Shown: positions 28,011-37,244 of the stretch, piece by piece | Numbering within the stretch: position 1 is the first letter of the stretch | Layout of the letters: the number at the start of each line of letters is the position of its first letter | From: Erwinia sp. 198 | Lineage (GTDB): Bacteria; Pseudomonadota; Gammaproteobacteria; Enterobacterales; Enterobacteriaceae | Assembly: GCF_003937915.1 (NCBI RefSeq) | Contig: NZ_RHUM01000016.1 | Coordinates: 25,757 to 89,756 of the forward strand | DNA length: 64,000 nucleotides | Direction: 5' to 3' | Made by a program: the position numbers and the translations under genes | Notes under the pieces: model-generated | What the model saw: only the letters and a program-made list of their open reading frames with translations | The model's database searches: none | Told to the model about the DNA's origin: nothing

Positions 28011-29201
28011 ATGCTTAAGGTACTGATTATTTTTGTCTTGCTGATGGTCGGCGTCGTGCTTGGCCCGATGCTGGCGGGCCATCAGGGCTACGTGCTGATC
28101 CAGACCGACAGCTGGAATATTGAAACCAGCGTCACAGGGCTGGCGATCGTGCTGATCCTTACGCTGCTGGTGATCCTGTTCGTCGAGTGGATCCTGCGCC
28201 GTTTATTCCGCACCGGCGCCAAAACCCGCGGCTGGTTTAAAGGACGCAAGCGCAGCCGGGCGCGTAAGCAGACTAATGCCGCGCTGATCAAACTGGCGGA
28301 AGGCGATCATCGTCAGGTTGAGAAATTGCTGTCGCGCAATGCGGATCATGCTGAACAGCCGATGGTTAACTATTTGCTGGCCGCGGAAGCCGCCCAGCAG
28401 CGTAACGATGAGGCGCGCGCTAATCAGCATCTGGAACGCGCTACCGAGCTGGCCGGCAACGATCAGCTGCCGGTGGAAATTACGCGTGTGCGTTTACAGC
28501 TGGCACGTAATGAAGATCATGCCGCGCGTAACGGCGTTGATCGCCTGCTGGAGGTCGCGCCTCGCCATCCGGAAGTGCTGCGTCTGGCCGAGCAGGCCTA
28601 CGTTCGCACCGGCGCATGGAGCGCCTTGCTGGATATCCTGCCCGCAATGGAAAAAGCGCACGTCGCCGATGAAACGCACCGTCTGGCGCTACAGCAGCAG
28701 GCCTGGCTGGGCCTGATGAATCAGGCGATGGCCGATCAGGGCAGCGAAGGCCTGAAACGCTGGTGGCACGACCAGAGTCGTAAAACGCGCCAGGAAACGG
28801 CATTGCAGGTGGCGATGGCGGATCATCTGATCGTTTGTGACGATCATGACAGCGCGCAGACTATCGTGCTGGACGGCCTGAAGCGCGGTTACGATGAGCG
28901 GCTGGTGCTGCTGATGCCGCGTCTGAAAACCGGCAATCCTGAACAGCTTGAAAAAGCGCTGCGCCAGCAGATCAAGCAGCACGGCGCTACGCCGCTGCTG
29001 CACAGTACGCTGGGTCAGCTGCTGATGAAGCACGGCGAATGGGAGCAGGCGAGCGAAGCCTTCCGTGAGGCGCTGAAGCAGCGTCCTGATGCCTTTGACT
29101 ACGCGTGGCTGGCCGACACGCTGGATCGCCAGCACAAGCCGGAAGAAGCCGCGCAGATGCGTCGCGACGGTTTGCTGCTGACGCTGAAAAACAATCCCTG
29201 A
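28011..29201 (+). CDS. hemY: HemY, TPR-repeat membrane protein of the hem operon
   Basis: This 396-residue protein has two N-terminal transmembrane helices (MLKVLIIFVLLMVGVVLG; GLAIVLILTLLVILFVEW), a basic linker (RKRSRARKQ), and a tetratricopeptide-rich cytoplasmic domain typified by ARANQHLERATELAGND and RHPEVLRLAEQAYVRTGAW. It matches E. coli HemY (PF07219 N-terminus). E. coli HemY is proposed to affect late heme synthesis; it is not the protoporphyrinogen oxidase of the same name. ATG 28011 is preferred over ATG 28005 because AGGGAG lies seven to eight bases before it. The longer option overlaps hemX by 4 bases. Confidence 0.94.
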   Translation: MLKVLIIFVLLMVGVVLGPMLAGHQGYVLIQTDSWNIETSVTGLAIVLILTLLVILFVEWILRRLFRTGAKTRGWFKGRKRSRARKQTNAALIKLAEGDHRQVEKLLSRNADHAEQPMVNYLLAAEAAQQRNDEARANQHLERATELAGNDQLPVEITRVRLQLARNEDHAARNGVDRLLEVAPRHPEVLRLAEQAYVRTGAWSALLDILPAMEKAHVADETHRLALQQQAWLGLMNQAMADQGSEGLKRWWHDQSRKTRQETALQVAMADHLIVCDDHDSAQTIVLDGLKRGYDERLVLLMPRLKTGNPEQLEKALRQQIKQHGATPLLHSTLGQLLMKHGEWEQASEAFREALKQRPDAFDYAWLADTLDRQHKPEEAAQMRRDGLLLTLKNNP

Positions 29202-29219
29202 TCCAACCTGGATTAACGA

Positions 29220-29246
29220 GCCGGGCGCCCTGCCCGGCTTTTTTTT
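29220..29246 (+). terminator. hemCDXY operon terminator
   Basis: GCCGGGC (29220-29226) pairs with GCCCGGC (29232-29238) around a five-base loop, followed by eight Ts. It is a strong intrinsic terminator 18 bases after hemY. Confidence 0.9.
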
Positions 29247-29260
29247 GCCCGTAGCCAGAT

Positions 29261-29460
29261 AAAAAAACACCCGCCGATTTGGCGGGTGTAAATAAACAGG
29301 CCGAAAGACCGGCTGGTACCTGACTCAACGTTTTGCCCTGAACCTCCGTTAAGGCCTGACGGCGATAGCGGCAGATGGACAACAGGTACCCTAATGGCTC
29401 TGCATCATTCCCGGGTTTATGAAGCTTACGCGAACATAAGAGGTGGAATGAGCATTCTAC
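29261..29460 (-). ncRNA. glmZ: GlmZ small regulatory RNA
   Basis: On the minus strand the 5' end reads GTAGAATGCTCATTCCACCT, then CTTATGTTCGCGTAAGCTTC and GGGAATGATGCAGAGCC, which align with E. coli GlmZ. The glmS-pairing segment AACGTTGAGT is conserved. A 9-bp stem (ACACCCGCC / GGCGGGTGT, 29267-29289) with a seven-base U-run ends it, giving about 200 nt (E. coli 207). GlmZ pairs with the glmS leader through Hfq to raise glucosamine-6-phosphate synthase; RapZ and RNase E process it. Location next to hemY matches E. coli. Confidence 0.92.
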
Positions 29461-29471
29461 ACAGGGATTGT

Positions 29472-29487
29472 AGCATATACCGTGCCA
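29472..29487 (-). promoter_or_regulatory. Overlapping sigma-54/sigma-70 promoter of glmZ
   Basis: The minus-strand TGGCACGGTATATGCTA fits the sigma-54 -24/-12 consensus TGGCAC-N5-TTGCW. The adjacent TACAAT can serve as a sigma-70 -10. The spacing places +1 at about 29460, the GlmZ 5' end. E. coli glmY/glmZ genes are known to use such overlapping promoters with GlrR. A TGTC-N10-GACG element at 29608-29625 (minus strand), about 150 bases upstream, is a candidate GlrR site. Confidence 0.75.
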
Positions 29488-29853
29488 GGTCTTCAGCCAC
29501 GTCTGTGAATAATGTTTATTTCAATCAGATTCAACCGCTTATCCTGAAAACGTTCTGATATTACTTTTCGCGAGCCGTCGCTAAAAAGCAACAGAGGCCG
29601 CTTACAGCGTCGTCAGCTGGCGACAGCTTATGGCCAGGTGGATAAAACTTATCAATAACAACAAGATGAATGTCGTCTTTCAGAGACAAAGCGAAGAGGT
29701 TATTGCTGGAGCTGTGTTTACTGTATTTCGCGTATGGACGCGCGAAACAAGCCTACAGGGACGTATCTACGGCGTGTCCGTGTTCCGATCTGTCTCTACT
29801 GCTTTTCACCGGCCGAACGCGACCTGATGGCAGAGCACGAGTTTGTCAGCAAC
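29488..29853. other. Intergenic stretch between the glmZ promoter and the repeat array
   Basis: Apart from the candidate GlrR site at 29608-29625, no convincing gene is present. Short plus-strand frames around 29630-29955 run into the tandem array and have no recognisable domain. In E. coli, aslA and aslB occupy this interval; neither is here. Confidence 0.5.
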
Positions 29854-30401
29854 CGCAAACCTCCTTCGGAGGTTCTTATCCTCTGGAAGCTACAGAGACA
29901 AAAAGGCCAGCTCGAGAGCTGGCCTTTTCTTAAAGTGGTCGGCGAGAGAGGATGATTCCCCTCCGGGCCGTTGCTGAAGCAACGTTGTCTCGCTGCGCTC
30001 GGCGCAAACCTCCTTCGGAGGTTCTCATCCTCTGAAAATCACAGAGACAAAAAGGCCAGCTCGAGAGCTGGCCTTTTCTTAAAGTGGTCGGCGAGAGAGG
30101 ATGATTCCCCTGCGGGCCGTTGCTGAAGCAACGTTGTCTCGCTGCGCTCGGCGCAAACCTCCTTCGGAGGTTCTCATCCTCTGAAAATCACAGAGACAAA
30201 AAGGCCAGCTCGAGAGCTGGCCTTTTCTTAAAGTGGTCGGCGAGAGAGGATGATTCCCCTGCGGGCCGTTGCTGAAGCAACGTTGTCTCGCTGCGCTCGG
30301 CGCAAACCTCCTTCGGAGGTTCTCATCCTCTGGAAATCACAGAGACAAAAAGGCCAGCTCGAAAGCTGGCCTTTTCTTAAAGTGGTCGGCGAGAGAGGAT
30401 T
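29854..30401. repeat. 149-bp tandem repeats carrying tRNA-Pro 3' ends and terminators
   Basis: A 149-bp unit recurs about 3.7 times. The marker ACAGAGAC occurs at 29892, 30041, 30190 and 30339, exactly 149 apart. Each unit contains the last 18 nt of tRNA-Pro, including CCA (at 29936, 30085, 30234, and the true gene at 30383). Each also has a terminator hairpin (AAGGCCAGCTC/GAGCTGGCCTT plus U-run on the minus strand) and two small palindromes. The array is directly downstream of proM in its direction of transcription. It resembles the E. coli tyrT repeats, whose units also begin with the tRNA 3' end. Copies are nearly identical; the fourth terminator has one base change (GAAAGC). Confidence 0.92.
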
Positions 30402-30459
30402 CGAACCTCCGACCCACTGGTCCCAAACCAGTTGCGCTACCAAGCTGCGCTACTCGCCG
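30383..30459 (-). tRNA. proM: tRNA-Pro (anticodon TGG)
   Basis: This 77-nt tRNA starts CGGCGAGTAGCGCAGC, with anticodon loop TTTGGGA and T-arm GGTTCGAATCC, and has encoded CCA. It is essentially E. coli proM, the last gene of the argX-hisR-leuT-proM operon. The repeat array follows its 3' end. Confidence 0.97.
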
Positions 30460-30485
30460 AATACTGCGTACTGCTAAAGATTTTG

Positions 30486-30572
30486 TGGTGCGAAGAGAGG
30501 GACTTGAACCCTCACGTCCGTAAGAACACTAACACCTGAAGCTAGCGCGTCTACCAATTCCGCCACCTTCGC
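30486..30572 (-). tRNA. leuT: tRNA-Leu (anticodon CAG)
   Basis: This 87-nt class II tRNA starts GCGAAGGTGGCGGAATTGG, with anticodon CAG in CTTCAGGTG, a long variable arm and encoded CCA. It lies between hisR and proM as in E. coli. Confidence 0.97.
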
Positions 30573-30582
30573 ATACAAAATC

Positions 30583-30659
30583 TGGGGTGGCTAATGGGAC
30601 TCGAACCCACGACAACTGGAATCACAATCCAGGGCTCTACCAACTGAGCTATAGCCACC
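30583..30659 (-). tRNA. hisR: tRNA-His (anticodon GTG)
   Basis: This 77-nt tRNA starts GGTGGCTATAGCTCAGTTGG, including the extra 5' G (G-1) typical of tRNA-His, with anticodon loop ATTGTGAT and CCA encoded. It is the second gene of the tRNA operon. Confidence 0.97.
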
Positions 30660-30732
30660 ACACCTGTTACTCGTACTGCTTTACTACCTAACGCGGTAAT
30701 ACTACCACCGCAGCTCTTGCGCACAAACTTAA

Positions 30733-30809
<77 letters not shown>

Positions 30810-30830
30810 GTAGCGCCGTTGCGGATGGGC

Positions 30831-30859
30831 ATACTACGGATTCGAGCCGATCCTGTCCA
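30831..30859 (-). promoter_or_regulatory. Promoter of the argX-hisR-leuT-proM operon
   Basis: On the minus strand, TGGACA (30854-30859) and TAGTAT (30831-30836) are spaced 17 bp and lie about 20 bases upstream of argX. A GC-rich start region (GCCCATCCGC) follows the -10, as expected for a stringently controlled stable-RNA promoter. Confidence 0.65.
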
Positions 30860-30977
30860 GTGCTTTTTGCACAAAAAATTCCGTTTGCTTACGCTTTGTG
30901 CGTTCTGTCTAAACTACAGGCGTTTTAGCGCGTTAATGCTTGTATTTTAGCCGTTGAGGCCGTTTAAAAGCCGTTAA

Positions 30978-31718
30978 TTAAAGATCGCCGCGCAGGTGAT
31001 AACGCAGGTATTTTAGCAGGCTGAGCTGCCTTCCAATCCGCGAAGGCTGCACGATCAGCCGATAAAGCCACTCAAAGCCCGTCCTCTGCCATATTTTCGG
31101 CGCGCGCTTCACGTTGCCCGTGAAAACATCGTAGGTGCCGCCTACGCCCATATAGAGCGCATCAGGATAAATAGCCTTACAGTCGCGCATCAGGATCTCC
31201 TGACGCGGCGATCCCATCGCCACGGTAACAATCTTTGCGCCGCTGGCGGCAATGCGGGCAAACAGTGCTTCCCGATCGGCAGGCGCGAAATAACCGTCCT
31301 GCGAGCCAACGATATTGACGTTCCACTGGCGCTTCAGCTTCTCTTCGGTCTGGGACAAAATGCCCGGCTTGCCGCCGATCAGAAAAACCGGCGTGCCTTC
31401 GCGACCGGCACGCTCCATAATTCCTTCCCACAAATCGGCTCCGGCAATACGCGTAACCTTAGCCTGCGGATACTTTTTGCGAATAGAGCGCACGATACTG
31501 ATACCGTCAGCGTACTTATATTCCGCCTCGTCGATCAGACGATGAATTTCCGGACGGCTTTCCGCCGTCAGCACCTTTTCCGCATTGATAGCCACCAGCG
31601 TGCCGCTTTTCAGGCGTTCCCCCAGCCAGAGATAATCAATGAATTCGGCCATATCGCGAAAGCCCAACAGCGTAATGCCGCGGATCGGGTAGTGCGGCGG
31701 CGTAAAAGCGGAGTCCAT
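30978..31718 (-). CDS. wecG: UDP-ManNAcA transferase WecG (ECA lipid II synthesis)
   Basis: WecG adds N-acetylmannosaminuronic acid to undecaprenyl-PP-GlcNAc, the second step of ECA repeat assembly. The 246-residue WecG/TagA/CpsF-family glycosyltransferase has [47 protein letters not shown] and [14 protein letters not shown], all family blocks. [20 protein letters not shown] is near the C-terminus. AAGGA precedes the ATG. It is the last gene of the ECA operon. Confidence 0.97.
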   Translation of the reverse strand: MDSAFTPPHYPIRGITLLGFRDMAEFIDYLWLGERLKSGTLVAINAEKVLTAESRPEIHRLIDEAEYKYADGISIVRSIRKKYPQAKVTRIAGADLWEGIMERAGREGTPVFLIGGKPGILSQTEEKLKRQWNVNIVGSQDGYFAPADREALFARIAASGAKIVTVAMGSPRQEILMRDCKAIYPDALYMGVGGTYDVFTGNVKRAPKIWQRTGFEWLYRLIVQPSRIGRQLSLLKYLRYHLRGDL

Positions 31719-31733
31719 GACAGGTCCTTAAAG

Positions 31734-33092
31734 TTACTGGCTAACAGGTTTTGTTTTTGCGCCCGGATGGCGCACCGGCCGCGCACGGATTACGCCCGCA
31801 CTGTCGAGCAACCAGTAGAGCAGCTTGGCTGCCACCACCGCCGCCGCAAAAATCAGGCAGAAGAAAACCACGCGGGAAGCAAACGCGTCCAGCCCTTCTC
31901 TGGCGAGCACGATCATATTAAAAACCGCGCCGAAGCAGAAGCTTTGCAGAATGGCGGCCTTGTAGCGATTTTTCTCATGACGTCCTTTGGCATAAAGCCA
32001 GTCGAACCATTTGATAATCATGCCTACTGCCACCGCGCCCAGCGGAATAAACCAGACGCCGCCCATCACCACCAGCGAGCCTAACAGCGTCGGCGAGATC
32101 GCCAGCCCGGAATGGTTGTTCAGCACTTCCCAGGTAAAGTAGTTGGCGCTGTTCAGCACCACCGAGGGCCTGTCCGGCCACAGCCACCCCGGAATAAATA
32201 CATAGAAATCCCGGACAACAGGCGCCAGCCCCTGGAATTCGATTTTGTCGTAATTTTGCAGCAGGAGGCCCAGATTTTCCCAGGGCGAAAAGGTATCGCG
32301 CGTCAGGTAAAGGAAGGTGTAAAACGCCTCGCTGCCGCTAACGTCGAGGTTATAACGGCGCAGCGCCAGCCAGAACATGCCGACGATGCCCGCGACGCCT
32401 GCGGCGGCCAGCATCCACAGCGTGATCCAGCCCTGGATGATGCCGATAAAAAGAAACAGCGCGAAGGCGATGATGATGTTGGCGCGCGTACCGCCGACAA
32501 TCGCATAGGTCAGCAGCCCAAAAGCGACGGTAGCCACAAGGAACAGCAGCCAGCTTTTCAGGCCGGGACGCAGGAAATAGACCACCAGCATCGCCGGGAT
32601 AAAGAAGTAGAAGAAGCGCTTAAGCGCCACGCCCGACACTTCCGCTGAAAAAATCTGGCTGTAGCTGTGCAGCTTAAACAGCAGAAAACCGTTATGCAGG
32701 AAGAACACCAGCACCGTGCCCAGCGCAATCAGCGCCAGAATGCTCCACGTCAGGTGCGCCTCGACGCGGTTGATGGAAAATACCTGGCGAGCGGGCCTTT
32801 CCGTCGCCTGCCTGAGGCGGGTTTTATAGCTGACGTAATAGATAGCGTAGAAGCTGGTTGCGGCAAGCATCGCCTGCAGCAGGTACTCCGCAGGCACCAC
32901 CTGCACATTGAAACCAAACACCAGCACGCAGGTCAGCGGGAAGCCAAAGTAAAAGGTCAGCAGAAAAAGCAGCGAGAAGAAGACGTTGAAGTTAAATCGC
33001 ACGCGCCGAAACTCCCGCCAGGTCAGCGTCAGGATCAGACCCAGTGACAGCAGCCAGACCGTCAGCAGGCCTGCAAACTGTGAAAACATCAT
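31734..33092 (-). CDS. wzyE: ECA polymerase WzyE
   Basis: WzyE polymerises ECA trisaccharide repeats in the periplasm. The 452-residue protein has about eleven transmembrane segments and closely follows E. coli WzyE. Blocks include [48 protein letters not shown] and [20 protein letters not shown]. Two adjacent ATGs open it (33092 and 33089) and overlap the wecF stop. A C-terminal cytoplasmic tail is rich in Arg, Lys and Pro. Confidence 0.97.
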   Translation of the reverse strand: MMFSQFAGLLTVWLLSLGLILTLTWREFRRVRFNFNVFFSLLFLLTFYFGFPLTCVLVFGFNVQVVPAEYLLQAMLAATSFYAIYYVSYKTRLRQATERPARQVFSINRVEAHLTWSILALIALGTVLVFFLHNGFLLFKLHSYSQIFSAEVSGVALKRFFYFFIPAMLVVYFLRPGLKSWLLFLVATVAFGLLTYAIVGGTRANIIIAFALFLFIGIIQGWITLWMLAAAGVAGIVGMFWLALRRYNLDVSGSEAFYTFLYLTRDTFSPWENLGLLLQNYDKIEFQGLAPVVRDFYVFIPGWLWPDRPSVVLNSANYFTWEVLNNHSGLAISPTLLGSLVVMGGVWFIPLGAVAVGMIIKWFDWLYAKGRHEKNRYKAAILQSFCFGAVFNMIVLAREGLDAFASRVVFFCLIFAAAVVAAKLLYWLLDSAGVIRARPVRHPGAKTKPVSQ

Positions 33093-34159
33093 GCCGTTGC
33101 TCCTTCCGCCAGCGCCAGCGCCTGCTGCCAGCCCGCCACAAAGGCCGGGTCGAAAAAGGCGATAGCGGCTTTATCCATGCCTGCCATCTGCCGCTTTGTT
33201 TCGGCGATCAGCTCGGGCGTCAGTGTATCACCGGCAAAAAGCACCGGCACCTGCTGCTCGGTCAGATCCTGCCAGAAAGGGTTTTTCCGGTTGATAACAA
33301 ACGGGATGTTGGCCTGGATCAGCAGACACAGTGTGCCAATGCCCTGCTGGCGTTCGAAGATAAAATAGCCCAGATCGCAACGGGCAAGCAGCGCCAGGTA
33401 AGCCGTAAAATCAAGCTTTTCGGTTAGTACGTTCAGCCTGGCGCCAAACAGCGCCGCGCCGGCTTCCCGCACGCGCTGGATATAAGCGTCGTTATTTACC
33501 GGGTAGCCCATGGGCACAATAACGTTCACCCGCTCGCCGAACTGCTGGTGGATCGCCTGCAACGCCTGAAGGTGACGGTTGCTGGCATCACCGGAGTTGC
33601 CAACCAGAATGGTCAACTCGCTGTTTTTTGGCGCATCGGGCAATGCGACCTGCGACATGCGCGTAGGGAAATAGAGCAGCGAAGCGGGCACGGAAGACTG
33701 ACGCTGCCGGAAAAAGGCGATATCGCCACGCGTGGCGAAGACATGGCCAATGCGCTTTTGCGCCAGGCGACGCATGGCGTAAAACAGGCGGAACTTCAGG
33801 CCGCCAGCCTGCTCGTAGAGATCGGCGCCCCAGATATGCCAGTACGCCTGCTCAGGCCGGATTTTGCGCAGCAGCAGCGCCAGCCACAGCGTCGGATTGA
33901 ACTGGCCATGAAAGAAGAAGCGCGTCTGTCGATCGGCCTGTGCGTGGGCGGTCACCGCCTCAGCAATGCTTTTTTTATCCTTAAACCAGCGAATAGCCAG
34001 TGAGGGAAACGCCGTTACCGTCGCAGGTTCGCCCACAACCCAAAACTGGCGCTGTTCATCGCGCGGCGCGGCCTGAGCCATGACATCATTAAAAAACCGC
34101 AGAACGGTCTGGTTGTGGTGCTCAATCAGCGAGCCAAGAACGTGGATCAGTGTTGTCAT
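33089..34159 (-). CDS. wecF: Fuc4NAc transferase WecF (ECA lipid III synthesis)
   Basis: WecF transfers 4-acetamido-4,6-dideoxy-D-galactose to ECA lipid II. The 356-residue GT56 protein has [45 protein letters not shown] and [20 protein letters not shown], as in E. coli WecF (359 aa). ATG 34159 (MTTLIHVLG) overlaps the wzxE stop (ATGA), which decides the start over the long open frame upstream. Confidence 0.96.
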   Translation of the reverse strand: MTTLIHVLGSLIEHHNQTVLRFFNDVMAQAAPRDEQRQFWVVGEPATVTAFPSLAIRWFKDKKSIAEAVTAHAQADRQTRFFFHGQFNPTLWLALLLRKIRPEQAYWHIWGADLYEQAGGLKFRLFYAMRRLAQKRIGHVFATRGDIAFFRQRQSSVPASLLYFPTRMSQVALPDAPKNSELTILVGNSGDASNRHLQALQAIHQQFGERVNVIVPMGYPVNNDAYIQRVREAGAALFGARLNVLTEKLDFTAYLALLARCDLGYFIFERQQGIGTLCLLIQANIPFVINRKNPFWQDLTEQQVPVLFAGDTLTPELIAETKRQMAGMDKAAIAFFDPAFVAGWQQALALAEGATA

Positions 34160-35406
34160 ACTTGTCTTTGATAAAGAAAAAATACGCCCGCGCAAAGCGC
34201 AAAATAGACGATGTAGGTTGCCATATAGGCCTGCGCCGCGCCGACAGCGCCGTGCAGCGGGATCAGCCACCAGGCAAACAGCGTCAGCAGCAGAAACTGG
34301 CTGACTTCCGTCAGCAGGTAAAAACGCAGCGAGGCTTTGGCAATGACCAGATAGCCGAACACATAAGCGCCTACCTTAAAAACGTCGCCGGTCAGCTGCC
34401 AGATAAAGAGGTCGCGCATCCCGGTGAACTTGCTGGAAAACAGCAGCCAGATCGCCACGTCGCGCAGCAGCCAGACGGTAAGGCTGACCGCCATCACCGC
34501 CGGCAGCACAAAGCTCAGCGACCGCCGGATCTCGCGCGAAATCGCTTTTTTGTCGGTCAGCTTTGCCAACGTCGGCAGCAGCCAGACGCTGAAAGAGGCG
34601 GTGATAAACTGCAGATAAGCGTCCGAGATGCTGGTCACGCCCTGCCACAGACCGACCTGCTCCCAGCCGTCGTGCGCCGCCAGCAGATTACGCATCATTA
34701 CCCAGGCGACCGGCAGCGTTACGGCGGTCATCAGCGCCATGAGCGTGAATTTACCCAGATTACGCGCGATATCGCCGTGCCACTGCGGCTTAAGGAAATG
34801 CAGCGGCAGATGGTCGCGCTTTGCCAGCAGCGCCGCCGCCGGCACCACGACCAGCGCCGGAACCAGCGCCATGCCGATAAGCGCGCCGCTGTAGCCGCCC
34901 AGCCAGTAACAGACAAACCACGCCGCCACGCCGATCAGGCTGCCTGCGATCAGTGACAGCGCGTTGCCCATCGCATCGCGAAAGCCTTTGATCACCGCCA
35001 GCGCCAGGTTGGCCCAGGCGATGCCGACCTGCACAAAGGCCAGCACCCGCACCACGTTCGCAAAGCCGCCATGACCAAACAGACCGACGCTGACCGGTTC
35101 GGCAAACAGCAGGAAAACCACCGCCAGCAGCGTAGAGAAGCCAAGCACCATTGTCGACGCCGTACCGGTTACGGCGCGCAGCCGCACAGGCTGCTGCTGA
35201 TATTCCGCCACGTATTTGGTGACGCCGTTGAAGATACCTGCGCCAGCCAGCACGCCCAGCACGGTGATCAGCTGGCGAAAGTTGCCCGCCTGCCCCACGC
35301 CCGCCGGTCCAAAGGAAACGGCCAGCATCTTAACCACCAGCAGACCGGCAGCGATTTTTACCAGCGTGGACGCTGCCGTCCACACCGAAGCTTTAGCCAG
35401 CGACAT
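34156..35406 (-). CDS. wzxE: ECA lipid III flippase WzxE
   Basis: WzxE flips undecaprenyl-linked ECA repeats across the inner membrane. The 416-residue, 12-helix MOP-superfamily transporter starts [48 protein letters not shown] and LPTLAKL are shared with E. coli WzxE. It begins one base after wecE ends and overlaps wecF. Confidence 0.97.
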   Translation of the reverse strand: MSLAKASVWTAASTLVKIAAGLLVVKMLAVSFGPAGVGQAGNFRQLITVLGVLAGAGIFNGVTKYVAEYQQQPVRLRAVTGTASTMVLGFSTLLAVVFLLFAEPVSVGLFGHGGFANVVRVLAFVQVGIAWANLALAVIKGFRDAMGNALSLIAGSLIGVAAWFVCYWLGGYSGALIGMALVPALVVVPAAALLAKRDHLPLHFLKPQWHGDIARNLGKFTLMALMTAVTLPVAWVMMRNLLAAHDGWEQVGLWQGVTSISDAYLQFITASFSVWLLPTLAKLTDKKAISREIRRSLSFVLPAVMAVSLTVWLLRDVAIWLLFSSKFTGMRDLFIWQLTGDVFKVGAYVFGYLVIAKASLRFYLLTEVSQFLLLTLFAWWLIPLHGAVGAAQAYMATYIVYFALCAGVFFLYQRQV

Positions 35407-35407
35407 A

Positions 35408-36535
35408 TCAGAACCAGCTCAGCAGCGAGTTGATAACCGTTTTCTGGTTATTGTCGGAAAGGTTGTAAAACAGCGGCAGCCGCAGCAGGCGCTCGCTTTC
35501 TGCCGTGGTGTAGCGGTCAGCCCCATGAAAACGGCCAAAACGCTGCCCGGCCGGTGATGAATGCAGCGGGATATAATGGAATACGGCCAGAATTTCTGCT
35601 TCTTTTAGCCAGTTAATCAGCGCGTTACGGTCATCGTTGTCGTGCAGCTTGATATAAAACATATGCGCGTTGTGCTGGCAATCCGGCGCAATGGTCGGCA
35701 GCGAAATTCGTCCGCTGGCGGCGACGGGCAGCAGCGCGTCGTAGTAGTTCTGCCACAGGCGCAGGCGCTGCTCGTTGATGCGTTTAGCCTCTTCCAGCTG
35801 CGCCCAGAGATAGGCAGCCTGCAAATCGGCCATCAGGTAGCTGGATCCGATATCTCGCCAGGTGTATTTATCCACCTGACCACGGAAGAACTGGCTGCGG
35901 TTGGTGCCTTTTTCCCGGATGATTTCCGCTCTTTCCACCAGTACCGGATCGTTGATCAGCGTCGCGCCGCCTTCGCCGCCCGCGGTATAGTTTTTGGTTT
36001 CGTGAAAGCTGAAGCAGCCGATATGGCCAATCGTGCCCAGCGCTTTGCCTTTATAAGTGGACATAACGCCCTGCGCTGCATCTTCAATCACGTAAAGTTT
36101 ATGCTTTTCCGCCAGCGCCACGATCGCGTCCATCTCACAGGGGACGCCCGCATAATGCACGGGCACGATCGCGCGCGTTTTCTCGGTAATGGCCGCTTCA
36201 ATCAGTTTTTCGTCGATGTTGAGCGTATCGGGACGGATATCGACAAATACGATAGTCGCGCCGCGCAGCACAAAGGCGTTGGCGGTAGAGACGAAGGTGT
36301 AGCTCGGCATAATCACTTCATCGCCGGGCTGAATGTCGATCAGGATGGCGGCCATCTCCAGCGAGGCGGTGCAGGACGGCGTCAGCAGCACCTTGCGGCT
36401 GCCGAACCGGTTTTCCATCCACTGCTGGCAGCGACGGGTAAAGCCGCCGTCGCCGCACAGCTTGCCGCTGCCCATCGCGGACTGCATATACTCAAGTTCG
36501 GTTCCCACCACCGGTGGGGCATTAAACGGGATCAT
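35408..36535 (-). CDS. wecE: dTDP-4-dehydro-6-deoxyglucose aminotransferase WecE
   Basis: WecE (RffA) is the PLP-dependent sugar aminotransferase that makes dTDP-Fuc4N for ECA. The 375-residue DegT/DnrJ/EryC1-family protein starts MIPFNAPPVVGTELEYM. TPSCTASLEMAA, DEVIMPSYTFVSTANAFVLR, VIEDAAQGV and the PLP lysine in SFHETKNYTAGGEGG are visible. An upstream in-frame ATG at 36571 would overlap wecD and add 12 foreign residues. Its substrate needs dTDP-glucose from rffH/rffG-type enzymes, which are absent from this operon. Confidence 0.97.
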   Translation of the reverse strand: MIPFNAPPVVGTELEYMQSAMGSGKLCGDGGFTRRCQQWMENRFGSRKVLLTPSCTASLEMAAILIDIQPGDEVIMPSYTFVSTANAFVLRGATIVFVDIRPDTLNIDEKLIEAAITEKTRAIVPVHYAGVPCEMDAIVALAEKHKLYVIEDAAQGVMSTYKGKALGTIGHIGCFSFHETKNYTAGGEGGATLINDPVLVERAEIIREKGTNRSQFFRGQVDKYTWRDIGSSYLMADLQAAYLWAQLEEAKRINEQRLRLWQNYYDALLPVAASGRISLPTIAPDCQHNAHMFYIKLHDNDDRNALINWLKEAEILAVFHYIPLHSSPAGQRFGRFHGADRYTTAESERLLRLPLFYNLSDNNQKTVINSLLSWF

Positions 36536-36539
36536 AAAA

Positions 36540-37244
36540 TTACCTGTAGAGCCACCAGGCGGTGCGTTCAATTACGCCGCCGCAGCGATGATAAAGTCGG
36601 AGTGCCGGCAGATTGCCAAGCTGGGTGGCAACATGCAGGCGCGTCAGGCGTCGCGCGCGACACCAGTCAATGGCGGCCTCGATCATACGTTGACCGACGC
36701 CCAGTCCCTGCGCTTCAGGCAGCGTCGCCAGCAGGCCGATCCTGCCGCTGCCGTCGGCCAGCTCGCGCAGCGAGACGAAACCCTGTAGTTCGCTCTGGTC
36801 GTTGACGGCGATCAGGCACTGATGGTCGAAAGTCCCCAGTACGGCGTTTTCTACCCACTGCGCATAGAATCGCCCGCTGTCTTCCGCTTTATACCAGGGC
36901 GCGCGAAAGCGACTCCGGGCAAACGCGCTGCTGGCTACCTCGCGCAGCGCCGGGATATGCTCTTTACGGGCAATGCGAATGCCTTCCGGCCTGCCGCCCA
37001 CGCCGATGCCCAACACGAAATCCGCTTCGCCTTCCACAAAGCGAAACCCCAGCGCGCTTAACGCATCCAGCTCCGCCGTTTGCTGCGACAGGATTTTCGC
37101 CTGGACAAGGTCATATTGCCCTAGCGACGCTTCATCGATCGGTGCCTCGTGCAGATCGACGGTCAGCAGGGCGCTGTTGATGTCGAAGAACGCATTTTCC
37201 CACGTCAGTGGTTCGACGCGTCCCGGCAGAGCGGTGGCGTTCAT
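36540..37244 (-). CDS. wecD: dTDP-Fuc4N acetyltransferase WecD
   Basis: WecD (RffC) acetylates dTDP-4-amino-4,6-dideoxygalactose using acetyl-CoA. The 234-residue GNAT-fold protein shows EPLTWENAFFDINSA, the block AFARSRFRAPWYKAEDSGRF, QWVENAVLGTFDHQCLIAV and the acetyl-CoA loop GLGVGQRMIEAAI. It ends TAWWLYR. It overlaps wecC by 4 bases. In E. coli, rffG and rffH separate wecC from this gene. Confidence 0.95.
   Translation of the reverse strand: MNATALPGRVEPLTWENAFFDINSALLTVDLHEAPIDEASLGQYDLVQAKILSQQTAELDALSALGFRFVEGEADFVLGIGVGGRPEGIRIARKEHIPALREVASSAFARSRFRAPWYKAEDSGRFYAQWVENAVLGTFDHQCLIAVNDQSELQGFVSLRELADGSGRIGLLATLPEAQGLGVGQRMIEAAIDWCRARRLTRLHVATQLGNLPALRLYHRCGGVIERTAWWLYR

Noticed and set aside
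29630..29955. Short plus-strand frames before and into the repeat array
   Set aside because: Several overlapping frames with no shared family; they run through the array and end in repeat-derived sequence.
29854..30401. Regularly spaced repeats considered as a CRISPR array
   Set aside because: The whole 149-bp unit is repeated with no variable spacers, and it contains tRNA 3' ends and terminators.
35642..36805. 387-codon open frame on the plus strand
   Set aside because: Antisense to wecE and wecD; no domain visible.
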